Positions 34,523 to 44,547 of a stretch of 64,000 bases of DNA are shown piece by piece. Origin of the DNA: Desulfomonile tiedjei DSM 6799 (GTDB taxonomy: Bacteria > Desulfobacterota > Desulfomonilia > Desulfomonilales > Desulfomonilaceae); assembly GCF_000266945.1 (NCBI RefSeq), contig NC_018025.1:4964001-5028000 (forward strand), written 5' to 3'. The notes beneath the pieces are model-generated. The model worked only from the letters and a program-made list of their open reading frames with translations. It was not told the origin of the DNA and did not search any database. Positions within the stretch are counted from its first letter, which is position 1; the number at the start of each line of letters is the position of its first letter. The position numbers and the translations under genes are program-made.

Positions 34523-35872
34523 ATGTCATATGCATCATTGGCTCTGGCAAAGCTCAAAAACGCTCTTGCATCGACGGGTTTCATCAGAAACGCCGCTCTA
34601 TTGGCCGGTTCTGCTGCTGTGACCCAGGTTATTTTCTTAAGTTTGTCCCCTATTTTGACACGAGTATATTCCCCTGAAGATTTCGGGATACTGGGAGTTT
34701 TTGTTTCTGTGGTATCGATGGCTTTGCCGCTGGCTTCTTGGCGCTACGAATATGCTATTACTTTGCCGCAGGATGACGATATCGCCGTGAACGTTCTTGT
34801 CCTCGCGATAATCATTCTCCTGGGCATGACGCTTTTGAGCGGGACAGGTTTATTGATATTTGGCGACTACATTATGAAGGCGCTACGGGTGTCGACCGGA
34901 TGGTATTTTTCCTGTCTGCTGGTTGGCGGACTATTTGCCAGCGGCCTATTTCAAGCACTTAATTTCTGGGCTCTGCGTAAGAAGGCTTTTTCTCGGATCG
35001 CCCGGACGAAACTCGCACAAGGATCTATAACCGCAATCGGGCAGGTCGCTCTGGGACTGTTGCACATCGGCCCTGCAGGACTATTATTGGGAGATGTGGT
35101 CGGTCGTACTGCAGGAATCAGAGTTTTGGCAGGATTGCTCTGGACCGAAAGATCCAATCTGGTAGGCAGTGTATCTACCGGTCAATTGCTTAAGGTGGCT
35201 CGTCGTTACAAGCGTTTTCCCTATCTTTCCTGCGGTTCCGGAGTATTGAACGCTGTGGGTCTGTCTATTCCCGTAGTCCTGATGGCCTCGCTGTATGGGG
35301 TGCAAGCGGCCGGTTTCTTTTCGTTGGCTCTTCGCTTGATCGGTCTCCCAATCAACCTCCTGGGTCAGGCGGCAGGGCAAGTATTTTGGGGAGAAGCAAG
35401 CCGCATGTATGAGGATCCTGAAAGATTATCCAGACTATTCTACCGCGTTCTGCTTATTATGTTCTTGGTGAGCATAGCAATGATGGTTCCGTTGGTTGTG
35501 GTGGCTCCTTCTGCACTGGCACTTGTCTTCGGTGAGCAATGGCGGGAAGCAGGCTATTACGTCCAAGCACTCTCGCTTGGTTTTGTCGTTGATTTTATGG
35601 CGACTCCATTGTCTTCCACGCTTTTTGCCCTGGAACGCCAGAGCTGGCAGCTTGGTTGGGATGCAGGCCGGCTGGCTCTCATGCTCCTCGTATTCATAGG
35701 AGTGCATTCGTTGGGATTTAGCCCGCTCATTGCAGCTCTGTGTTATGGATTGGCACAGGTATTGGCATACGGAATCCACCTCACCCTCTCGGCCATTGCG
35801 ATTCGCATTGCCAAGAACAAGATTTCCCAAGATCTTGACAACGGAGATCTTCGAGTCGGTTTTAGTGGATAA
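34523..35872 (+). CDS. Polysaccharide flippase (Wzx/MOP family)
   Basis: A 449-aa protein with about twelve hydrophobic segments. The N-terminal L-A-G-S-A-A-V-T-Q-V-I-F-L-S-L-S-P-I-L-T-R-V-Y-S-P-E-D-F-G-I-L-G pattern is the classic Wzx/RfbX start, and the charged loop R-Y-E-Y-A-I-T-L-P follows. It would move undecaprenyl-linked repeat units across the inner membrane to the Wzy polymerase encoded at 38974. ATG 34523 has AAGGAT upstream. Confidence 0.92.
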   Translation: MSYASLALAKLKNALASTGFIRNAALLAGSAAVTQVIFLSLSPILTRVYSPEDFGILGVFVSVVSMALPLASWRYEYAITLPQDDDIAVNVLVLAIIILLGMTLLSGTGLLIFGDYIMKALRVSTGWYFSCLLVGGLFASGLFQALNFWALRKKAFSRIARTKLAQGSITAIGQVALGLLHIGPAGLLLGDVVGRTAGIRVLAGLLWTERSNLVGSVSTGQLLKVARRYKRFPYLSCGSGVLNAVGLSIPVVLMASLYGVQAAGFFSLALRLIGLPINLLGQAAGQVFWGEASRMYEDPERLSRLFYRVLLIMFLVSIAMMVPLVVVAPSALALVFGEQWREAGYYVQALSLGFVVDFMATPLSSTLFALERQSWQLGWDAGRLALMLLVFIGVHSLGFSPLIAALCYGLAQVLAYGIHLTLSAIAIRIAKNKISQDLDNGDLRVGFSG

Positions 35873-36014
35873 TTCTTTTTCCACAGACCTCCGGAAGATT
35901 CGGTCATGCTAACCGCAATATCCATTTCTCGCAAAACGGTGATACGTGATACGGTCACAATAAAAAATGTGCACCTTCCCATGTTGTGCATACATCGACG
36001 TAAACGGAAAACTC

Positions 36015-38711
36015 ATGATGAGATCGATCAAAGTCCGGTATCTCACGGCTAAGCTATCATGCATACTTCTTGTTGCTCTCGGACTCTCACTGGGCCATGC
36101 AGTCATGCTGCATGCTGAACCCCAGACCAAGAAGGTTCCCATGGATCTTGGTTTCAAGACGAACAAAGGGGCCGACGAATTTTTGCAGTATATCTTGTCC
36201 TTGTCCGAGAACGAGATGATTGCCATAATTCCCGAGCAATCCGGAATTTTCTACACCAGATGTCCGAACTGCCGAGCCGGAACACAGGATCGCGGAGACT
36301 GGGAATGGACACCTCAACTTCCTCGAAGCATACGATGCAAGCAGTGCAAAGAAGTGTATCCAAATAATACGCGATATCCGGATTCCAATCATATTACCAC
36401 TGTATCGCTTCACAAAAGGCACTCCTATCCTTATTACGAGACACCCGACGGTTATCGGATCTTTCTGGCGGCACATGCGGATTATCTTGCTCGCCAGTTC
36501 ATGGAAAAGACCTGCCGAAGACTGGCTTCGCTTTATCGTGAAACCGGAAATGATATGTATGCTCGTCGAGCTGCGTTGATACTACTCAGATTTGCCGAGG
36601 TTTTTCCCGGGTACGCTTACAAGTTCGATTATCCCTTCAAGCAAAAACAGTTCTTTTCCTATCGCCAGAGCACGATGGCGGGATTCGATCCCTTCCGGGT
36701 GAGTAAATGGACCTGGTGGGGCTACATGGATGTTTCCCGGGAGTTGCTTCAGGCCTATCATGACATCAAACCTTGGCCAGGGCTGAAGGAAATGGGCAAT
36801 GGAAACGCTGTTCGTCTCATTGAAGCAGATCTTTTCGGCCAAATGGTCCGCGGAGTCTTAGAGAAGCCGGAAACCTACGGAAATATGTCGCCGGGAATGT
36901 GGTTTGATTTTGTCCTTGCAGGTTACGTTCTGAATCGATTCGATTGGGTACGTGAAGTCACCGATCGGCTCAAGAAATTCTATGAGACAAATTTTCTACA
37001 TGACGGGTACTGGATGGAGACTTCCCCATCGTATTGTTCACAAGTGACAGGCAATCTGACAAGATTACATTTTGCGATTCAGGAAAGCATGCAATCCTCG
37101 GACAGGCAGGATAAGACCAAAGTTGAAGTTGCTGAAAGAATGCAGGAATTGTCTGTAGTTTTCGACACCATCCGGACCGTGCAAAAAGCTGTTAAGCTGC
37201 CAAACGGAAGAGATCTCCCCATAAACGACACATGGGCCGACACCGGCTCCAACGGGCTGAACGAGTCCAAATCTCTCTTGATGCCCGGTCTCGGACTCGC
37301 TGTCCTGAATACGGGAAAGGGTAACAACCAGTTAACTGCATGGCTGAACTTTACATCGGGCCGTATGCATAAACATAAGGATGCCTTGAGCATAGGGTTA
37401 TTTGCACACGGGAAGGAGTTGCTCAGCGACATAGGTTACACACACACGAAATGGCGCTGCTGGAGCCAGTCCACTCTGTCGCATAATACGGTTGTTGTAA
37501 ACGGATTGGATAGCGCCCTGGATCCCAAACATGTAAATAACCGATTGCGATTCTTTGTCACTGATGGAAAAGGATTTCATGTAGTCGAGTCCGAAAATGA
37601 TTCAGCGTATCCCGGTGTTACAACGGCGTATAGGCGTGCTTGCGCACTGATCGGGTCGGGCAGCAACGATGCTTATTTATTAGACATATTCCAGGTAACA
37701 GGCGGTAAACAGCACGATTTTCTGCTTCACGGGTCTCCTGCCGAAAACTCACGAGCACGCGTGGGGGGAGTCGAGCTGAAGCCGTATGACGGCACCTTGA
37801 TGAACGCACATGCTGAATTCCGAGAACCCAAAGGTGAATATGACACCATCCCAGAGGGAGCAGGCTACGGTTTTGTGCGTGATATTTCTCAAAGTAAAAT
37901 AGGTAATGAGATTACAATCGATTTCCGATTTGAATCCGACCCGCGAGTGGGAATCACGACCCACCTGCTTGTCCCGCGAGAAGCTCTTCTTTTCGTCGGG
38001 AAGGCTCCCAGAATCCGCGATGCAAAAAACCAGGATAATTTACTCGACAAATTCTGGGCTCCATTCGTCTGCGCAAGAGTGGAAGGGAAAGATCTTTCCA
38101 GTCGTTTCATCGCGGTTCACGAGCCGGTAAACTCCGAGGCCAAGGTAAAAAGTGTCCATTTTGTCCCGTACGGATCCGGAGGGCTTGTAACGGTCGATAG
38201 GGGGAATTACGGACGAGACTATTTTATGGTCTCAAATGAGGAGAATCTCGCTTTTAGTTCGGAGACTCCCGATGGGGTTCTCAAGTTTGACGGTCAATGG
38301 GGATTTGCTCGAGTTCAAGACCATCGATGCGTTGAAGCTCATTTAGTAGGAGGCCGATTCCTTAACCTTGGGACAACGGCAATTTCGGGGCAAGGACGGT
38401 GGTCGGGTCAGGTCAATCAAGTTCACCGAATTGTGACCAAAGAGTATCGCGGATATTTCGAGATCGGTGAAGATGTGGGATCTCTTGCCGGGTCGATTCT
38501 GTCGATAGAGTTTCCCGATCGGACAATTAGGGCTTACAATATTTCCAAGATAGAACGACTAGATCGCGGAAGCCGAATATATGTGGTTGAAGACCCGGGA
38601 TTTACACTTCATGATAGCTATGTTCAATTGACTACATTTCCTCAGCGTTCCATCCGAGGGGCTGTAGTCAAATATCACATTGCGAGCGTTGCAAATTGGC
38701 GGGACCAATAG
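36015..38711 (+). CDS. Exported heparinase II/III-like polysaccharide lyase
   Basis: About 898 aa from the ATG at 36015, which opens a signal peptide ending near M-L-H-A-E; an upstream frame adds 16 unlikely residues. The first part holds an alpha-helical toroid typical of uronate lyases and a zinc-ribbon-like four-cysteine segment (R-C-P-N-C and R-C-K-Q-C). The heparinase II/III domain is marked by G-R-M-H-K-H-K-D-A-L-S-I and L-L-S-D-I-G-Y, then S-H-N-T-V-V-V-N-G. Such enzymes cut uronic-acid polymers by beta-elimination. Inside an exopolysaccharide locus with a uronate-forming dehydrogenase it probably trims or degrades the product in the periplasm. Confidence 0.87.
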   Translation: MMRSIKVRYLTAKLSCILLVALGLSLGHAVMLHAEPQTKKVPMDLGFKTNKGADEFLQYILSLSENEMIAIIPEQSGIFYTRCPNCRAGTQDRGDWEWTPQLPRSIRCKQCKEVYPNNTRYPDSNHITTVSLHKRHSYPYYETPDGYRIFLAAHADYLARQFMEKTCRRLASLYRETGNDMYARRAALILLRFAEVFPGYAYKFDYPFKQKQFFSYRQSTMAGFDPFRVSKWTWWGYMDVSRELLQAYHDIKPWPGLKEMGNGNAVRLIEADLFGQMVRGVLEKPETYGNMSPGMWFDFVLAGYVLNRFDWVREVTDRLKKFYETNFLHDGYWMETSPSYCSQVTGNLTRLHFAIQESMQSSDRQDKTKVEVAERMQELSVVFDTIRTVQKAVKLPNGRDLPINDTWADTGSNGLNESKSLLMPGLGLAVLNTGKGNNQLTAWLNFTSGRMHKHKDALSIGLFAHGKELLSDIGYTHTKWRCWSQSTLSHNTVVVNGLDSALDPKHVNNRLRFFVTDGKGFHVVESENDSAYPGVTTAYRRACALIGSGSNDAYLLDIFQVTGGKQHDFLLHGSPAENSRARVGGVELKPYDGTLMNAHAEFREPKGEYDTIPEGAGYGFVRDISQSKIGNEITIDFRFESDPRVGITTHLLVPREALLFVGKAPRIRDAKNQDNLLDKFWAPFVCARVEGKDLSSRFIAVHEPVNSEAKVKSVHFVPYGSGGLVTVDRGNYGRDYFMVSNEENLAFSSETPDGVLKFDGQWGFARVQDHRCVEAHLVGGRFLNLGTTAISGQGRWSGQVNQVHRIVTKEYRGYFEIGEDVGSLAGSILSIEFPDRTIRAYNISKIERLDRGSRIYVVEDPGFTLHDSYVQLTTFPQRSIRGAVVKYHIASVANWRDQ

Positions 38712-38793
38712 GGTTTGATGCTACGAATTGTTAATCGCATTGCTGCAATTTTGACCAAAAGCTTTCTGCCAGAAACAATGAAATGAAACAAAG

Positions 38794-38980
38794 TATAGAG
38801 AACTTGTTCTTTTCTGACCTTTTGGACACCCTCTTTTTTATGGGGAACGGTAGGTCTCTGCGTCTCTGCCGAGCCGAACTGATCGATTTATTTTGAAAAA
38901 TGTGCCGGCACGGAGGCCGGCACCCACCAATTCTTGAGAAGCGCTTTTCGCAATCGGACAAAAATTCTGACATTTGCGTA
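38794..38980. repeat. MITE-like element, family A copy 3 (reverse orientation)
   Basis: A 187-bp copy in the opposite orientation to 11943-12130. It runs from TATAGAGAACTTG (degenerate right TIR) through CAAAAGGTCAG (other strand), the GTGCCGGCAC palindrome and GCGAAAAGCGCTTCTC to GACATTTGC, the left TIR. Its end overlaps the TTG start of the polymerase gene. A 81-codon frame inside is repeat-derived, not a gene. Confidence 0.8.
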
Positions 38981-40374
38981 AATTGCTGTTTGGGTACGAC
39001 CTCTGGAGGCGCATTTTGCTTCTGTTTGCAGCAATAGCTGTGGGAGCTGCTCTGATAACGTTAGTTAATCCAATGGCCGGTATAGTCCTGGCGTTGAAAG
39101 CTGACGTGGCTACGTCGATAGTTTTGGCGCCAATTCTGGGAGCCAGCTACGGCGAGGGTGAAAACCAGCACCATACATTGCTGATCACTCTTCCTGTACT
39201 TGCAGTTTTGCTTGTCAGGATGATTCTACAGATTCTTTCCCGCAGAAAAAGCATGGCGATTCCAGCATTCAACAGCGTTGATCTGGGGCTATTTGGGTTA
39301 ATCGTGGTGGTGACGTTCGGCAGCTTTCGTAGCGAAAGCTTCATTTTCGGAAGTGAAATAGTGGGTCGACTTCTGGTACTGGGCGTCTCGTACTATATTT
39401 TCTCCCGTACTGCTGTAGTTTGCAAGAATGATGTCAAGCGTTCGGTTCTGAGTTTCATGATTTTAGTTTGGTTATTGTCTGTTGGTTCCGGACTCTACGT
39501 CCTCTTCTCTACAGGGGAAATTGGCAGCAACGTCATATCCGCTGCAGGGGAAATCGTTGGCAAAGTAAGTCTGACAAAAGTGAATCCGATATCTTTCAGT
39601 ATGTTGATGGGAGAAGCCATACTGGTTGCACTTTTTTGGCTTCTCTCGAATAGAGATTCATCGAGACTGCTGACGTTTTCCATACTTTGTTCGTTGCCAC
39701 TTCTGTTTGGTTTGATGCTGACGACGGCTGAAAGAGGACCCTTCTTGAGCCTGGTCATGGCAGCCGCTTTCCTTACCGTAGCACTTATACTCATTGGTAA
39801 CGACGCCCGCTATCTTGTGTATTCTGCGATCTTTTTTTCTGCGGTTCTCGCGGGAGGGGTTGCTCTCTACCTCAGTCAACCCGCACTCAGCGAAGGACTC
39901 GCAGGCCGTATATCCGATCTCGGTTCAGGAGAGAGTACCGTCGGTATACGCATCAGGCTGTATTCTCAAGCGTTGGATTTGTTTGGAGAATCGCCTCTTC
40001 TCGGCAACGGTACCGGCGCACTCGAAAATATCAACGGCAGAGGTCTTTATGCTCACAATTTGATTTTGGAAATCCTTGCGGAACAGGGGTTGCTCGGATT
40101 TGCAATGCTTTCCATCTTTCTTGCGGGGTTGGTCAATCGGATAAAAACATCAATTCTACTCTATCACGACCCGATATGCGCTTATTTCGCGGCCCTTGTA
40201 TTATTCCACTTGGCAGAATCCATGGTCAGCGGCACTCTTTGGGGATTGAAGAGTCTCTATTTTGCCGCAGGTATGTTGGTCGTGCTCGAGTATCTCGCCA
40301 GAGAAGATTTCGCAAATTACTGGGAGTCTCCATGTCATGCTTGTCAGTACGGCTGCGTCGAGGGCTGCGAATAA
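38974..40374 (+). CDS. O-antigen/exopolysaccharide polymerase or ligase (Wzy/WaaL-like)
   Basis: A 466-aa integral membrane protein with about ten to twelve hydrophobic segments. The signature region near the C-terminus is G-I-R-I-R-L-Y-S-Q-A, L-L-G-N-G-T-G-A, then A-H-N-L-I-L-E-I-L-A-E-Q-G-L-L-G-F, the Wzy_C/O-antigen-ligase pattern. A periplasmic loop before it should carry the active site. The likely role is polymerising flipped repeat units under Wzc control. The TTG at 38974 lies inside the terminal repeat of a MITE-like element with no clear ribosome binding site, so the true start may be slightly downstream. Confidence 0.87.
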   Translation: MRKLLFGYDLWRRILLLFAAIAVGAALITLVNPMAGIVLALKADVATSIVLAPILGASYGEGENQHHTLLITLPVLAVLLVRMILQILSRRKSMAIPAFNSVDLGLFGLIVVVTFGSFRSESFIFGSEIVGRLLVLGVSYYIFSRTAVVCKNDVKRSVLSFMILVWLLSVGSGLYVLFSTGEIGSNVISAAGEIVGKVSLTKVNPISFSMLMGEAILVALFWLLSNRDSSRLLTFSILCSLPLLFGLMLTTAERGPFLSLVMAAAFLTVALILIGNDARYLVYSAIFFSAVLAGGVALYLSQPALSEGLAGRISDLGSGESTVGIRIRLYSQALDLFGESPLLGNGTGALENINGRGLYAHNLILEILAEQGLLGFAMLSIFLAGLVNRIKTSILLYHDPICAYFAALVLFHLAESMVSGTLWGLKSLYFAAGMLVVLEYLAREDFANYWESPCHACQYGCVEGCE

Positions 40375-40505
40375 GCGAAACATGCGCATTGCAAGCATTT
40401 GGAACCGGCCGTTTCGGTTCAATACTTTGAAATCACTGAGGCTTGCGATTGTTTATTAAATTGGCCTGAGTGCACGATTTTCCTGATGTATGAGGCAAAC
40501 TTATA

Positions 40506-41618
40506 GTGGCGACCAAGGTGATCCATTTGACTTCCGTGCATCGTTGTGACGATCCGCGGATCTACGAGAGGCAGTGCAGGACTCTTGCGAGAGCGGGCTA
40601 TGAAGTCATTCTGATCGCGCCGGATTGTCATGACAGAGTAAAAGAAGGGGTTTGCCTGAGGGGAGTACCAAAGGCAAATGGCAGACTCAGACGCATGTTA
40701 GGAACAGTATACCAGGTATACAGGTCAGGAGTCAGGGAAAATGGTGAATTATATCATCTTCACGATCCTGAATTGCTGGGTCCTGCAATCCTGCTACGAA
40801 TGCAAGGCAAGAAGATAATCTTCGATTTTCATGAAAGTTTGGCCGCACAGGTCTCGACCAAACCCTGGGTGATGTCAAGACTACGCCTCGCAGCGGCCAC
40901 TTTCGCAACTTTCGTGGAAAAACTGGCTATCATTGTATCCAATCGAGTTATTGCCGCTACACCCGTGATAGCGAGATCTTTCCCACGAAACAAGACCTCT
41001 GTAGTTATGAATTATCCGATCCTGAAAGAATTCAATCCCACAAGTTGTCTCCCCTATTCTCGGAGGCCTCCCTGGATCGGATATGTAGGTGCTCTGACTG
41101 AAATCCGTGGAGTCAAAGAAATGGTAACGGCAATGGACCTGCTGCCATCCCATCTGAAAGCCAAGCTCTTCCTTGTCGGGACGTTCAAACCGTTCGACTT
41201 TGAGAATGAGGTTACACAAATACCCGGATGGAATTATGTAGATTATGCAGGATATCAACCCCGGAAATCAGTAGTGGATATACTTGGCCAATGCCGTGTC
41301 GGGCTTGTGATGCTTCATCCGACGCCGAACTATCTGGAGTCGTATCCTATCAAATTGTACGAATATATGGCTGCAGGGTTGCCTATCATTGCATCTGATT
41401 TTCCTTTCTGGCGCAAGATAATTGAAGACGTCGGATGCGGGTTGCTGGCCGATCCTCTCGATCCTGGGAGTATAGCCGATCGAATCCAGTGGATACTTGC
41501 TCACCCCAAAGAGGCTGAAAAAATGGGAAAGCGAGGTCTGGCTGCGGTTCAAACCAGATTCAACTGGAATTTGGAAATACCCAATTTACTGCGAGTGTAC
41601 GAGGAAGTGCTTCAGTAG
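40506..41618 (+). CDS. Glycosyltransferase family 4
   Basis: A 370-aa GT-B fold enzyme. The N-terminal domain has T-S-V-H-R-C-D-D-P-R-I-Y-E-R-Q-C and Y-H-L-H-D-P-E-L-L; the C-terminal domain has G-Y-V-G-A-L-T-E-I-R-G and the donor site Y-P-I-K-L-Y-E-Y-M-A-A-G-L-P-I-I-A-S-D. This is the retaining GT4 (Glycos_transf_1) pattern. It adds one sugar of the repeat unit at the cytoplasmic face of the membrane; donor and acceptor are unknown. GTG 40506 starts the beta-strand V-I-H-L-T. Confidence 0.92.
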   Translation: MATKVIHLTSVHRCDDPRIYERQCRTLARAGYEVILIAPDCHDRVKEGVCLRGVPKANGRLRRMLGTVYQVYRSGVRENGELYHLHDPELLGPAILLRMQGKKIIFDFHESLAAQVSTKPWVMSRLRLAAATFATFVEKLAIIVSNRVIAATPVIARSFPRNKTSVVMNYPILKEFNPTSCLPYSRRPPWIGYVGALTEIRGVKEMVTAMDLLPSHLKAKLFLVGTFKPFDFENEVTQIPGWNYVDYAGYQPRKSVVDILGQCRVGLVMLHPTPNYLESYPIKLYEYMAAGLPIIASDFPFWRKIIEDVGCGLLADPLDPGSIADRIQWILAHPKEAEKMGKRGLAAVQTRFNWNLEIPNLLRVYEEVLQ

Positions 41619-41628
41619 TTTGACGCCG

Positions 41629-41644
41629 TTCACTCAAGAGTGAA
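41629..41644 (+). terminator. Short hairpin after the GT4 gene
   Basis: Perfect inverted repeat TTCACTC-AA-GAGTGAA followed by TAGTATTTC. The loop is very small and the T-run weak, so termination here is uncertain. Confidence 0.3.
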
Positions 41645-41806
41645 TAGTATTTCGCATGAACATTCAATTTGTAGATACAACGTTGTGGAATGTTAGTTCT
41701 CTTGCTTTGAATCGACTCAGTCGTGTCACGGGTTACTACTTCTTACTTCATATTGTTACGTGAGATCTCAACGGCTAACCACCATTAATATGTGCGAGGA
41801 AGAACG

Positions 41807-43054
41807 ATGAAAAAATTTGTACAAAACGAATTTGAATCGGCATTTGCGGAATGGCTTGGAGTCACTCGCGCGTTTGCTTTTTGGAAAGGACGAGTAGCGC
41901 TGTACGCTGTTCTGAAAGCAATGGGCATCTCTGAAGGAGACGAAGTAGCAGTTCCCGGTTATACTTGTGTCGCTAATATTACCCCAATTCATTATCTTGG
42001 TGCCATTCCAAAATACGTCGATATATTGCCGGACACATATAATATGAATCCGCGTGCCCTGGAAGAAGCGATAACTTCGCGAACGAAAGCAATTATCGCT
42101 CAGCATACGTACGGAATTCCAGCCGATTTGGATGAGATAATTCGAATCTCCAAGAAACACGGGGTTCCGGTTTTGGAAGATTGTTGCTTGGCTCTAGGAA
42201 CCAGATTAAACGGGAAGCGAGTTGGGTCCTTTACTGCTGCATCCTATTTTTCTTTTCAGTGGAGTAAGACGATACGTATCGGTCTGGGAGGCATGCTTGC
42301 GATAAACGATAGAAGTCTTGTTGACAAAATAGAAGCTTTGAGAAATCAGAGCATGTTTAGTCCAGGCATGTTGGAGAGCACTCTTTTATCGGCCCAGATG
42401 TTAGCTTATGGCTTATTATATAGGCCTTCAACCGCGATGTTTCTCGAGGACTTCTTTCGTTTTCTCACCAATCATGGGCTGGTAGTGGGCTCATACAGCC
42501 TTAAGGAGTACGACGGATCTGCGCCACCGCATTTTCTCAAAGGCATGAACCGGGTGCAGGGACTCATAGGTAGGTTAAGGTTCCGTGAAATTGACACAGT
42601 CATTTCTCATCGCAGGATGCTACAAACAATTTACGAAGAGTATCTACAAAAACTGAACTGGCCTGTGTTGGATGATTCAGTGGATTCACAGACTGTCCTC
42701 GTGCGTTACCCGATTCGTGTGAAAAGAAAATTTCAAACACTGGATGATGCTTATCGCGATCATATAGAGCTTGGTAGCTGGTTTGACTCACCTCTTCATC
42801 CACGAGGGACACCGTTGGAACGCTATGGCTATGTCAATGGAACCTGTCCTGAAGCCGAACAAGCGGCAAGAGAAGTGGTGAATCTACCCTTGCATATGCG
42901 CATTACGCCCAAGCACGCAGAAACGATTGTGAAGTGGTTAGTGGAAAATGCAGTCCCGGCCAATAGCGCCATATCGATGGCTGGACAATCTCATCAATTG
43001 AGAACATATAAGCTCTCTCAGGAGTGGATGCATGAAATCGAAGATCAGGTGTAA
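41807..43054 (+). CDS. DegT/DnrJ/EryC1/StrS-type aminotransferase
   Basis: A 415-aa fold-type I PLP enzyme. Features: G-D-E-V-A-V-P-G-Y-T-C-V-A-N, T-K-A-I-I-A-Q-H-T-Y-G-I-P-A-D, V-L-E-D-C-C-L-A-L-G and the PLP lysine in F-Q-W-S-K-T-I-R-I-G-L-G-G-M. Members aminate keto-sugar nucleotides for glycan synthesis. It is distinct from the aminotransferase domain of the fusion at 29498, implying a second amino sugar. ATG 41807 is chosen because GAGGAAG lies 5-10 nt upstream, inside the longer GTG frame from 41792. Confidence 0.9.
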   Translation: MKKFVQNEFESAFAEWLGVTRAFAFWKGRVALYAVLKAMGISEGDEVAVPGYTCVANITPIHYLGAIPKYVDILPDTYNMNPRALEEAITSRTKAIIAQHTYGIPADLDEIIRISKKHGVPVLEDCCLALGTRLNGKRVGSFTAASYFSFQWSKTIRIGLGGMLAINDRSLVDKIEALRNQSMFSPGMLESTLLSAQMLAYGLLYRPSTAMFLEDFFRFLTNHGLVVGSYSLKEYDGSAPPHFLKGMNRVQGLIGRLRFREIDTVISHRRMLQTIYEEYLQKLNWPVLDDSVDSQTVLVRYPIRVKRKFQTLDDAYRDHIELGSWFDSPLHPRGTPLERYGYVNGTCPEAEQAAREVVNLPLHMRITPKHAETIVKWLVENAVPANSAISMAGQSHQLRTYKLSQEWMHEIEDQV

Positions 43055-43096
43055 TTGGGTATTCTTAGAATTGGTCTCAAATGAGGACATAGCCAT

Positions 43097-44359
43097 ATGA
43101 AGACCACTGCTGCAGGAAATGCTATGCGAATTCTTCTGATCAACCAGTATGCCGGTTCTCCCAATCATGGCATGGAGTATCGCCCGTACTGTCTTGCGAG
43201 ACAATGGACCAGTTCGGGCCATGACGTCAACGTGCTCGCTGCCTCATTTTCGCATCTCCGGACAAGAAACCCCAAGGTCACGGGGATAGCGTTCCAGGAA
43301 GAAGTCTCTGGAATACACTATGGATGGGTGAGGTCACCGAGCTACGACGGTAATGGCTTACTCCGAGCTATCAACATGCTTTCCTTCCCGTTGTTATTAT
43401 CGACCTACGGGTGGGGTCTCTGTCGGAACACGAAACCGGATATGGTCATCGTCTCATCCCCAAATCCATTCACAATTCTGCCCGGCTATCTTCTGGCAAA
43501 GCAGACAGGGGCAAAACTTATATTCGAGGTTAGAGATCTTTGGCCGCTGACTCTTATGGAGTTGGCCGGCATGTCACGCCGGCACCCTTTCATTTCTGCC
43601 CTGCAATGGGTGGAAGATTTTGCCTACCGGAAAGCGAATTGCGTGGTTTCCTTGCTGCCAAAGGCAGAGGATTACATGGTATCGAGAGGTATGGACAGGC
43701 GAAAATTTGTTTACATACCCAATGGGTGCGATTTGGAGGAATGGGATAGTACTGCATCTGACATGCCTTCGGAACACGCGGACACATTTCAACGTCTGCG
43801 GGATCAAGGACGATTCATTGTCGTGTACGCTGGCAACCACGGTCTGGCCAATGCGCTTGACACACTGATTGATGCCGCAACTGACCTGATCGATACATCG
43901 GTCACGTTTGTGTTAGTAGGTAAGGGACCGGAAAAGGAAAGGCTTTCCAGGCGTGTCGCTCGGCAGAATCTTTCGAATGTGGTCTTTTTACCGCCGGTAT
44001 TGCACTCATCATTGCCGAAACTATTGGCAGCAGCAGATGCATGCTACATAGGGCTCGTCTACAGTCCAATATTTCAGTACGGTATCAGTCCAAATAAACT
44101 GCTCGACTACATGATGGCCGGTAAGCCGATCATCCATGCGATTGAGGCTGGAAACGATCTTGTTGCGGAGAGCATGTGCGGTATCTCAGTCTCTCCTGAC
44201 GAGCCATCAAATATTTCTGAAGCAGTCGTCACGCTTATGCGCATGGATTCCGGCAAGCGAGAGGCGATGGGGCGCCGCGGACGGGAATACGTGGAGAAGA
44301 ATCATTCATATGAGGTTCTTTCCAATCGTTTCTTAGAGCTGGTGACGACTACGAGTTGA
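43097..44359 (+). CDS. Glycosyltransferase family 4, WbuB-like
   Basis: A ~420-aa GT-B enzyme. The start L-L-I-N-Q-Y-A-G-S-P-N-H-G-M-E-Y-R-P, I-F-E-V-R-D-L-W-P-L-T-L and the donor loop I-S-P-N-K-L-L-D-Y-M-M-A-G-K-P-I-I-H match the WbuB-type (amino-sugar) branch of GT4. ATG 43097 or the internal ATG at 43124 could be used. Together with the GT4 at 40506 it gives only two glycosyltransferases in the locus, so others must lie elsewhere if the repeat unit is larger. Confidence 0.9.
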   Translation: MKTTAAGNAMRILLINQYAGSPNHGMEYRPYCLARQWTSSGHDVNVLAASFSHLRTRNPKVTGIAFQEEVSGIHYGWVRSPSYDGNGLLRAINMLSFPLLLSTYGWGLCRNTKPDMVIVSSPNPFTILPGYLLAKQTGAKLIFEVRDLWPLTLMELAGMSRRHPFISALQWVEDFAYRKANCVVSLLPKAEDYMVSRGMDRRKFVYIPNGCDLEEWDSTASDMPSEHADTFQRLRDQGRFIVVYAGNHGLANALDTLIDAATDLIDTSVTFVLVGKGPEKERLSRRVARQNLSNVVFLPPVLHSSLPKLLAAADACYIGLVYSPIFQYGISPNKLLDYMMAGKPIIHAIEAGNDLVAESMCGISVSPDEPSNISEAVVTLMRMDSGKREAMGRRGREYVEKNHSYEVLSNRFLELVTTTS

Positions 44360-44547
44360 CGCTTAACCACTGAGGTCATTGAACCGGATTCAGGTACGAA
44401 TAGCGGTCAAAGGAAGCACGAAAAACTTTTTCTGTAGTTTTGAGGCTGTTTAACTTAACGGTCGACATCAATGAAATGCAAACCATCATGCTGCATGGAT
44501 TGGTGACCATGGAGTAATGCTTAGAAGATGGGGGGAGGCTACCCGAA

